Source: Candidatus Woesebacteria bacterium (GTDB taxonomy: Bacteria > Patescibacteriota > Microgenomatia > UBA8517). Taken from it: 14,007 nt of DNA. This document shows positions 5,421 to 11,717 of this stretch, piece after piece. How positions within the stretch are numbered: position 1 is the first letter of the stretch; the number at the start of each line of letters is the position of its first letter. The notes under the pieces were generated by a model, which was not told where the DNA came from, did no database searches, and saw only the letters and a program-made list of their open reading frames with translations. The DNA lies in the NCBI GenBank assembly GCA_026394855.1, contig JAPLZT010000114.1:1-14007 (forward strand), in the 5' to 3' direction. The position numbers and the translations under genes were made by a program.

Positions 5421-7057
5421 AATACTTCTACTATTCTAAAGGCAATTTCTTTCCCGTCTAAATATTTTATCTCCGAGATCACTTTAAATAATTTTTCGTC
5501 TTTCGAATCTTCCGGAGGAATTTGAGACGGACCTGCAACAAAAAGTACTCCGCTCTCACCGCGGCTAATTTGCCAATCAATTCTCCCGACAAAATCAATA
5601 TTGTCAAGTTTTGTCACATAACCCACATCATCTTTATATTCGCTCTCACTCCATTTTACCTGTTTTTGATATTTAGCCGGGTCATACTTTTGGTAAAAAA
5701 GAAAGTAAATATATGGTTGAAGAAAACTCTGTTGAATCTTGATTGTTTTATATTGCGCTTGTATCTCTGTTACCTTTTGAACCATTTCCCTGTGTCCATA
5801 TCCCCAAAGTTTTGAATTATGCTTGGGAAGATGAATAAAATAACTATCAACAAAATAGGCAAAACTTAACATATAGAATGTAGTAAGTAGTACGTAGAAT
5901 ACTCCTGAGAACTTCTGATCTTTTATCCAGATAACCAAATTATTAAGCCCGATGCTGATAATTATAATTAATGGAATCACCATATTTATAGATCTCACTG
6001 CGTGTACCTGATCACGGGACAAAATTGACGGAAGCGGAGCCAAGGCAAGCCATGCGATTATAAACCAATGTTCTTTATTTAATTTACTTCTTACAAGCGC
6101 GTAAATACCCGCTAAAAGTAAAACAATATCGGAAAGAAGCAGCATCCCTGAGTTTGGAGCGGAATGTCTGGGATTTGACCAATCACCCTCAAAAAACAGA
6201 AACCTTCCTGAAAAATGATTAAAGTATCTTCCTAAAATACCTCTTGCAAAAAAAAGTGGTTCAGAGTGAAAAAGATAATAATCCACCTTTTGTAAATACT
6301 CTTTTGAATCATGATATGAAAAAATACTGAAAACTGTTAACCTTCCCGTCTGACCCTTAATAAAACTAAGAAGAATCGGGGAAGAAATTAGCAGTCCTAA
6401 AATAACTGCAATAATTATCTTTTTGGGTTCTATTTTAATGACTCTCTTAAAATAAAGGGCAACTAGAAGTAAAATTACAATTCCGGTTGATAGTTTTGCG
6501 CCCTGATAGGTAATTAATGTCAACGCAAAAAACACAGCACTATGTACTATGTACTTTGTACTTTGTACTGACCTCAAAAAGAAATAGATTCCAAACAAAG
6601 TTAACATTAATGCCACATTGACTTCCCAAGCCCCACGGGAGAAATATATAAGCCAGGGATTGGTGGCTGCAACAAAGGTGGCCACAGTGGCCAGTGAACG
6701 GTGATCTGTGAACAGTAACCTAACTATTAAATAAATTAAATAAACAATTAAGATACCGGCTAAGGCGGATGGTAAACGGGTAGCAAACTCAGTTAGGCCA
6801 AAAACTGCGACCGATGGAACGGTTAAGTAAACATATAACCCAGGCTTGTAGTCACCGAAGGATTTAAAAATAATAGGAAACAACTTTCCGTATTCATCTC
6901 TTCCGGTTTTTAGTATGGAGTACGCATTATACCCCAACGATGCTTCATCAGGAGTTAAAGAAGGAGGAATGCTTCCTAAATTCCAAAGTCTCAAAACCGC
7001 TGCGACAAGCAGAATTAACCATAAACCATTAGCCATTAACCATTTACTTATTTTCAT
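5417..7057 (-). CDS. GT39/PMT-like polyprenyl-phosphate-sugar glycosyltransferase (PMT2)
   Basis: A 546-residue multi-spanning paralogue of its neighbour. The order of motifs is the same: first transmembrane segment (about 6-22), TPDEASLGYNAYSILKTG with D37/E38, DYKPGLYVYLTVP (69-81), NPWLIYFSRGAWEVN (133-147; R141, E145) and a C-terminal extracytoplasmic domain from about residue 400. I start at the ATG at 7057; the frame also has a TTG at 7066. The gene overlaps the stop of the upstream paralogue by 14 nt, which implies coupled translation. It is the richest carrier of heptamer tracts: residues 5-13 (KWLMANGLW), 113-125 (including TDHRSLA), 163-174 (SVQSTKYIVHSA) and about 386-395. The acceptor is unknown; outer-face glycan or protein glycosylation is inferred from the family. 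Confidence 0.87.
   Translation of the reverse strand: MKISKWLMANGLWLILLVAAVLRLWNLGSIPPSLTPDEASLGYNAYSILKTGRDEYGKLFPIIFKSFGDYKPGLYVYLTVPSVAVFGLTEFATRLPSALAGILIVYLIYLIVRLLFTDHRSLATVATFVAATNPWLIYFSRGAWEVNVALMLTLFGIYFFLRSVQSTKYIVHSAVFFALTLITYQGAKLSTGIVILLLVALYFKRVIKIEPKKIIIAVILGLLISSPILLSFIKGQTGRLTVFSIFSYHDSKEYLQKVDYYLFHSEPLFFARGILGRYFNHFSGRFLFFEGDWSNPRHSAPNSGMLLLSDIVLLLAGIYALVRSKLNKEHWFIIAWLALAPLPSILSRDQVHAVRSINMVIPLIIIISIGLNNLVIWIKDQKFSGVFYVLLTTFYMLSFAYFVDSYFIHLPKHNSKLWGYGHREMVQKVTEIQAQYKTIKIQQSFLQPYIYFLFYQKYDPAKYQKQVKWSESEYKDDVGYVTKLDNIDFVGRIDWQISRGESGVLFVAGPSQIPPEDSKDEKLFKVISEIKYLDGKEIAFRIVEVL
5873..5900. repeat. Heptamer tract D (GTAGTAA), in PMT2
   Basis: Four 7-bp units in phase (ATAGAAT, GTAGTAA, GTAGTAC, GTAGAAT) share TAG at the same position. 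On the coding strand they read through a transmembrane helix, about FYVLLTTFYM, residues 386-395. The unit resembles GTACTAA/GTAGAAA at the edge of tract C. Confidence 0.6.
6537..6571. repeat. Heptamer tract E (GTACTTT), in PMT2
   Basis: Five units in phase: GCACTAT, GTACTAT, GTACTTT, GTACTTT, GTACTGA. GTACTTT is a rotation of the reverse complement of GTACAAA, so this is tract C in the opposite orientation. It encodes the polar stretch SVQSTKYIVHSA (163-174), at nearly the same alignment position where tract C encodes a hydrophobic stretch in PMT1. Confidence 0.8.
6685..6719. repeat. Heptamer tract F (CAGTGRN), in PMT2
   Basis: Five units in phase: CAGTGGC, CAGTGAA, CGGTGAT, CTGTGAA, CAGTAAC. 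They encode RLLFTDHRSLATV (113-125), a loop between transmembrane helices. In PMT1 the equivalent place (5046-5059) has two units, GAGTGAT and CGGTGAT, encoding the matching KDHRSL. Confidence 0.65.
7018..7045. repeat. Heptamer tract I (ACCATTA) at the PMT3/PMT2 gene border
   Basis: Four units in phase: ACCATAA, ACCATTA, GCCATTA, ACCATTT. On the coding strand they make the start of the first transmembrane segment of PMT2 (residues 5-13, KWLMANGLW). The last unit reaches into the TAA stop of the upstream paralogue (7046-7044). The tract therefore forms the overlap of the two genes. Confidence 0.7.
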
Positions 7058-8699
7058 ACATTTCAAAAGCAGGTTTGCCGTCTACAAAATTAATAGTTTC
7101 CAACTTTTTCCATCCATTTGGGTAGTTGTCAGGACCGGTGATTAATAAACAGTGATCAGTGGTCAGACAGTCAACGGTGTTTCCACTTTCTAGAACAAAA
7201 TCATTGCCGATCTTTGGAACTTCCCAATCATTCACAAAGTAAAATTTATCAAATCTATCGACCCAATACCAATCCGATTGACCAAATCTAATTAAATTTA
7301 GGTCATTTTTATACTTAATCGGGTCATATTTAAGATAGAAAAGTAAAAATTCATGGGGTTCCCCATATTTTTTAGTTATTATTATTTTGTCATATTTATC
7401 ATAATTTGCTTTTATATAGTTTGACGCTTCTTTATATCCATACTGCCAGCTCCAACTATACTTTCGGCTATACTCTCCAAAATAAACATTTAAATATCTA
7501 AAAAGAGAAAAGAAGATTATTAAAAGATAAAGATAAATAAGAACCTTTTTCTTTGTTTTAAGTAAATCAAGAAGGTAAACCAGTCCAATTGCAGAAATGA
7601 TTTCGACCAAAGGAATCATTGTCGAGGACCTTAATACCGCAAATTTCTCGGATGTAATGCTTGCCGGAATTGGAGAAAGAATTAGCCATAGTAAAATTAG
7701 TTTAATGTTTTTGTCTTTTTCTTTGATTAATTTAATTAGTAAAAGCAGCAAACCAATGTAAAAAAACGGAAGATTTGTCAAATACTCCAAACCGTGATTA
7801 GGAATGCTAAACTGATATTGAGTACCTCCCTTCAAGAATAAATACTTAGGAGAAAAATATCCCAAATAATTTTTTGCAAACTCTGCTGCAAAATAGGTAG
7901 GTCTATTGTATAGAAGTCTTTTGATTGCAAAAGGAAGAGTTGATGTATTTCTCTGTTCTTCTATTTTGGTTACGGCAGACTTATTTACCAAAAAGACCCA
8001 TTTACTCCTGGCCCTACTTTCCGGATTCACAAAAGCCAAAATTGTTGTTGCAAAAAAAATGATCGTAACAATAACTATTAACTTATTTTTGAATTCATTC
8101 TTGAAAAGAAATATTAGTCCGATTAAGAAAAGCGGAGAAAAAATTCTTGTTGAGTGATATGAAAATAAAGTTAGGAATAAAAGAATTAAAGAAAGAGGAA
8201 AAAAGTATTTCTTCTTTTCTCTATTCACTAAAAAAGCCATAGAAGTTACCAGAAGAAAAATACTTAAATTAGATTGAAGAACAAAACGGGAAGTAAATAA
8301 TGTCCAGGGAGAAATTGCAATCAAGAACGATGAAAGAAGACCTACATATTTATTTTTAGTTAGTCCCCAAGCTAAAAAATATGTTGAGATGATTGTAAAT
8401 ATTCCCAGTAAAGCGTGGGGAAACCTTATGGCAAACTCGGATAAACCTAAAAAGAAAATAAACGGAATTGTTAAATATAGATTAAGAGGCAATGGGTAAT
8501 CCCCATAAGCTCTAAAATTAAATACAGGGAATGCCTTTCCCCATTCATCAGCACCGGTTTTTAAAATCGAATATGCGTTGTAACCATGAGAAACCTCATC
8601 CCAATTTAGAGAAACAGGAAAACTACCAAGTCTAAACAATCTTAAGATTCCTCCAAGTAATACAATTAGTAAAAGAACTATTAATGCTTTCTTTTGCAT
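7044..8699 (-). CDS. GT39/PMT-like polyprenyl-phosphate-sugar glycosyltransferase (PMT3), divergent
   Basis: A 551-residue polytopic paralogue that departs most from the common pattern. It keeps the first transmembrane helix (about 5-20), LNWDEVSHGYNAYSILKTG with D34/E35, and ISPWTLFTSR with R138. DYKP becomes DYPLPLNLYL, and the block after SR reads FVLQSN, with Gln142 where the four neighbours have Glu. That suggests a different donor or acceptor rather than loss of function, since the frame is intact. The ATG at 8699 lies 19 nt inside the upstream PTPS-related gene. Near the C-terminus residues 508-522 (TVDCLTTDHCLLITG) come from a heptamer tract that looks like an insertion before the LITGPDNYP block; it adds two cysteines. 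Confidence 0.85.
   Translation of the reverse strand: MQKKALIVLLLIVLLGGILRLFRLGSFPVSLNWDEVSHGYNAYSILKTGADEWGKAFPVFNFRAYGDYPLPLNLYLTIPFIFFLGLSEFAIRFPHALLGIFTIISTYFLAWGLTKNKYVGLLSSFLIAISPWTLFTSRFVLQSNLSIFLLVTSMAFLVNREKKKYFFPLSLILLFLTLFSYHSTRIFSPLFLIGLIFLFKNEFKNKLIVIVTIIFFATTILAFVNPESRARSKWVFLVNKSAVTKIEEQRNTSTLPFAIKRLLYNRPTYFAAEFAKNYLGYFSPKYLFLKGGTQYQFSIPNHGLEYLTNLPFFYIGLLLLLIKLIKEKDKNIKLILLWLILSPIPASITSEKFAVLRSSTMIPLVEIISAIGLVYLLDLLKTKKKVLIYLYLLIIFFSLFRYLNVYFGEYSRKYSWSWQYGYKEASNYIKANYDKYDKIIITKKYGEPHEFLLFYLKYDPIKYKNDLNLIRFGQSDWYWVDRFDKFYFVNDWEVPKIGNDFVLESGNTVDCLTTDHCLLITGPDNYPNGWKKLETINFVDGKPAFEMYENK
7136..7170. repeat. Heptamer tract G (CAGTGAT), in PMT3
   Basis: Five units in phase: CGGTGAT, TAATAAA, CAGTGAT, CAGTGGT, CAGACAG. 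The same unit family as tract F and the reverse complement of B and H. It encodes TVDCLTTDHCLLITG (about 508-522). The four sister proteins have no counterpart to the TVDCLTTDHC part, so this tract seems to have lengthened the protein. Confidence 0.65.
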
Positions 8700-10147
8700 A
8701 GAACTATTAAAACTACCAGTGAAACCAAACTAATTATATTCCCAACGGTCCTAATTAATGTATTTTTAAATACAGAGCCTTCGGCTAGTATGAGCCCATC
8801 CTTATTTGGCTCCTTGTTCCACCCGGGAAAGTAATTAATATAAGTTCCGTCTGAAGGCTTATTAGGAATAATATGGCCAAATTTCGGCCAAAAGTCTCCT
8901 ATTGATGCAATCCTTTGTCTATCCCACTCAGCTCCTGTAAAAAAATAAGTATCATCTGCTTTATACCAAAGATCCTCCTTAAAAAATGAAAAATTTAAAA
9001 GAATTGCTAGAACTACAACTGCCGAAGCAGCCAATAATTTCAACTTACCAAATAAGTTAGGAATTATTCCCAAACTTAAAGAAAAACAAAAAACAGCAGG
9101 ACCTAAAAATCTCCAGGGAAACTGTATATAAGCCATGGGTTTAAGTGTTTCCCAGATAAACGTTGATTTATTATGCGTCAAAAACAGAAAAAACCAACCT
9201 AATAAAAATAGAATTATGAATGATGTATCAAGAACTATGCGTTTCTTTTTCTTAATACTAGCCACTAGCCACCAGCCACAAATCACCAGTGGAAGTACCC
9301 ACTGAACCTGCCCTAGAGCCCTGCTCATAAATTCTTCCGGTCCAAAAGCTGAAGCTCCATATCCCCAGAATCTTGAAAAAAGAAGTTGATGAAGTGTTGC
9401 AAAATGCCCCCTGAAATTAAAGTAGCCTTCAACCACCGTATTTAAGATAATAAACTTTGATTCAAATAAAACAGGGAGAATATAAAAAGCAGAAATTCCC
9501 AATGAAAGAATAGATGCCGGAACCGCTTTCCAAAACTTTCTGTAAATTATCCAAACTAAAATAACAGGAAAAAACAAGACTAAAGATAGATTATGAGTTA
9601 AAACCAATAAAGCAAGTAAGAATGAAAACCAAAGAGTTTTCTTTTTCTCAATTGCCAAAATTAAAAGAGGAAAAATTACAAAACTTAAAGCTTCAGGTAA
9701 AGCTCCCCTAACCCAAACATCCAGAGCTCTATAAGGAGCATAAATATTGATAATTGAGGAAATTAAAGCTCCGTAACTACCTTTCCAAATCTCTTTAGCC
9801 AAAAAGTACATTGAAACCCCCGAACCAACAAGGGAAAGAATAAATAATATCTTTAACGAATCAATAAACGTACCGCCCGCGAGGTGGTACATTTCCCCTA
9901 ATACATAGGGAATTTGACCGTAGAAATTAAATAAGGGTTCTCCATACCCAAGTCCGGAATCTGCCGCCCATCTGCAGGGAATTTGCATAGATTTAACACA
10001 TTTATCAAACTCATAAAGTCTAAACAAATGAAAATCCTGAGTAGAAAAAATGCCGGGTTTTAACATTCTTACGAAAGAAAATACCGAAAGAAGAATAACC
10101 AACAGAAGTAAACGATATGATCGTAAAAAATTAATTAATTTTCGCAT
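8681..10147 (-). CDS. PTPS-related (PF10131-like) multi-spanning membrane protein, probable GT-C enzyme
   Basis: A 488-residue integral membrane protein with about ten hydrophobic segments. The opening matches what I recall of the 6-pyruvoyl-tetrahydropterin synthase-related membrane family: GIFSTQDFHLFRLYEFDK (32-49) in the first outer loop, then RWAADSGLGYGEPLFNFYGQIPY (59-81; key residues W60, G67, G69, P71, F73). Despite its name this family is thought to belong with GT-C glycosyltransferases, and D38 would be the counterpart of the GT39 catalytic acid. Its position in the middle of five GT39 genes supports that. The ATG at 10147 has a good GGAGAGGAA ribosome-binding site 6-7 nt upstream, inside the preceding gene (17-nt overlap). 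Residues 286-298 (PLVICGWWLVASI) are encoded by a heptamer tract, in a transmembrane helix. Substrate unknown. Confidence 0.82.
   Translation of the reverse strand: MRKLINFLRSYRLLLLVILLSVFSFVRMLKPGIFSTQDFHLFRLYEFDKCVKSMQIPCRWAADSGLGYGEPLFNFYGQIPYVLGEMYHLAGGTFIDSLKILFILSLVGSGVSMYFLAKEIWKGSYGALISSIINIYAPYRALDVWVRGALPEALSFVIFPLLILAIEKKKTLWFSFLLALLVLTHNLSLVLFFPVILVWIIYRKFWKAVPASILSLGISAFYILPVLFESKFIILNTVVEGYFNFRGHFATLHQLLFSRFWGYGASAFGPEEFMSRALGQVQWVLPLVICGWWLVASIKKKKRIVLDTSFIILFLLGWFFLFLTHNKSTFIWETLKPMAYIQFPWRFLGPAVFCFSLSLGIIPNLFGKLKLLAASAVVVLAILLNFSFFKEDLWYKADDTYFFTGAEWDRQRIASIGDFWPKFGHIIPNKPSDGTYINYFPGWNKEPNKDGLILAEGSVFKNTLIRTVGNIISLVSLVVLIVLCKRKH
9254..9288. repeat. Heptamer tract H (GCCACTA), in the PTPS-related gene
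   Basis: Five units in phase: AATACTA, GCCACTA, GCCACCA, GCCACAA, ATCACCA. The coding strand reads VICGWWLVAS (288-297), seven of ten residues identical to VIGGQWLVTS made by tract B in the unrelated GT2. Confidence 0.75.
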
Positions 10148-11717
10148 ACATTGCTTCCTCTCCGTCAGAATAGTAGAAAATTTTGTCGGGAACTAAATTT
10201 TTAGGAAAATCAGCCGGTTTGCCAACAAGAAAAGTACTCTTTTTTATGCTATCAGTTTTCCAATCAATTGACTTAAATGTGTAATTTCCCAAACTATAAC
10301 TTGGTATTTGATCTACCCATGTTTCAAGTTTCCAATTCTTCGTCTCCTTTTGAAAATCTCCAGGATCCCATTTATTGGCAAATGCTACAAATATCTGCGG
10401 CTCAGAAAAACTCCGACTGACAATTACACTTGCGCCGTTAGACTCCTTTGATAACCAACTTGCCGTTTCCAGATTGCCATATAACATCCCCCGTTGAGAG
10501 ACCTTTAACGGCTCTCCAAAATATATTTTAATAAAATTTCCAATTTCCAAAATGGAAAAAATCAAAAAGGCTCCCGCCATAACCGCTACGAATTTCTTGT
10601 TCATTTTCCTTATGCAAAGACTAAAACCTAATAAACCCAAAGCCTCCAGAATTTGAAATACCGGAATCATACCTTCACCCCGATTTCCGGAATAACCAAC
10701 CCCTGTTGCCAGCGCTGCAGGCAGTGGAGAAATTAATAGCCAAAAGATGAGCATCAAAACCAAAAAGCGCCATTTTTTACTGAAAATCAAAAAGATATTG
10801 CCTAAAAGTAATATGCCTTCAAAAACATAAATTACACCTACCCCCGGAATCATACCGTAAGTCGCCTCCGCCGCGCCATCAACAAAAAGAAATTTTGCCG
10901 AAAAATATTGATTATAGTTTGTCAAAAAACGTTTGACAGTGACTTGATATTTGTTATGTAAAATCCTTGCAAGAGTCGGATTCATCCCTTTTTGAATCAA
11001 CTCAATTTTTGCTTTTGCGCCTTCTTCCAAAGCTCCCCGGAAAATACTTCTTTCCAAAACTCTTGTTCCCCCTCCTAATTTAAATGTATAAAGCATTAAT
11101 AAAAAGAACGCGGAGAAAACAATCATTGGAAATAGTTTCTTTCTCTTTGTTAAAAACAATAGACCCAAAAAAACGATTGGAGTGATTAACTTAGAGGAGT
11201 GATAAGAAAAAAGATTAAGTCCCAAAACAATTGAGGCTAAAGTTTCCCTTTTTGTTAAATAAAGGTAAATCCCTAAGGGGAGAAAAAAAGTTATTAAATT
11301 AGCTTCAAAAGCACCCCGGCTCATCATAATATGCCATGGTGAAACTGCCAGTAGGAAAGCCGCAACCAAAGCAATATTTTTCTTTTTTAACATTTCTCCC
11401 ACAAGAAGCCATAAAGCTAAAACCGCCACTGTTCCCAAAATCGCATTGGGCAAACGTACAGCAAATTTATTTAGACCGAAAATAGCAATCGAAGGCACTG
11501 TAAGATACGAGTAAAGTGGAGATTTATAATCTCCAAAAGACTTCAAAACCAAAGGCATAAAATTCCCCCATTGATCACGGCCTGTTTTTAAAATCGAATA
11601 GGCATCATACCCTGAAGATGCTTCATCAGCATGAAAACCAACCGGAAATTTATCCAAGTATAAAACTCTTAACAAAAAGGCAATTAGTAAGATCCCGAAT
11701 AACAAAACCCGCTTCAT
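10131..11717 (-). CDS. GT39/PMT-like polyprenyl-phosphate-sugar glycosyltransferase (PMT4)
   Basis: A 528-residue multi-pass paralogue. First transmembrane helix about 4-20, then FHADEASSGYDAYSILKTG with D31/E32, DYKSPLYSYLTVP (63-75), SPWHIMMSRGAFEAN (126-140; R134, E138), a Ser-His motif LFSYHSSKL in the following helix, and a short extracytoplasmic tail of about 120 residues ending EEAMYAKIN. The start ATG at 11717 overlaps the upstream TGA as ATGA, a classic coupling overlap, with AGGA 4 nt before it. A weak heptamer tract encodes about 457-466 (NWKLET region). Function by family: outer-face transfer of a lipid-linked sugar; identity of sugar and acceptor not visible. Confidence 0.87.
   Translation of the reverse strand: MKRVLLFGILLIAFLLRVLYLDKFPVGFHADEASSGYDAYSILKTGRDQWGNFMPLVLKSFGDYKSPLYSYLTVPSIAIFGLNKFAVRLPNAILGTVAVLALWLLVGEMLKKKNIALVAAFLLAVSPWHIMMSRGAFEANLITFFLPLGIYLYLTKRETLASIVLGLNLFSYHSSKLITPIVFLGLLFLTKRKKLFPMIVFSAFFLLMLYTFKLGGGTRVLERSIFRGALEEGAKAKIELIQKGMNPTLARILHNKYQVTVKRFLTNYNQYFSAKFLFVDGAAEATYGMIPGVGVIYVFEGILLLGNIFLIFSKKWRFLVLMLIFWLLISPLPAALATGVGYSGNRGEGMIPVFQILEALGLLGFSLCIRKMNKKFVAVMAGAFLIFSILEIGNFIKIYFGEPLKVSQRGMLYGNLETASWLSKESNGASVIVSRSFSEPQIFVAFANKWDPGDFQKETKNWKLETWVDQIPSYSLGNYTFKSIDWKTDSIKKSTFLVGKPADFPKNLVPDKIFYYSDGEEAMYAKIN
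10321..10348. repeat. Heptamer tract L (GTTTCNN), in PMT4
   Basis: Four units in phase: GTTTCAA, GTTTCCA, ATTCTTC, GTCTCCT. Regularity is weaker than in the other tracts. It encodes KETKNWKLET (about 457-466), a place where sister proteins differ in length. Nearby, AATTTCC occurs twice exactly in tandem (10535-10548), a further small example of the same period. Confidence 0.35.

Noticed and set aside
3371..5815. Several plus-strand open frames of 70-97 codons antisense to the GT2 and PMT genes
   Set aside because: They mirror the codon structure of confirmed minus-strand genes, show no family motifs and are not arranged as an operon.
6720..6750. AT-rich stretch with TTAAATA/AATTAAA units after tract F
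   Set aside because: The 7-bp register breaks down; the pattern is what low-complexity AT-rich coding sequence gives by chance.
8067..8085. TAACAA-TAACTAT-TAACTTA spacing in PMT3
   Set aside because: Periods are 6 and 7 rather than constant, with too few units.
3007..9288. CRISPR array
   Set aside because: Tracts are contiguous 7-bp units without spacers, inside coding sequence, and no cas gene is present.
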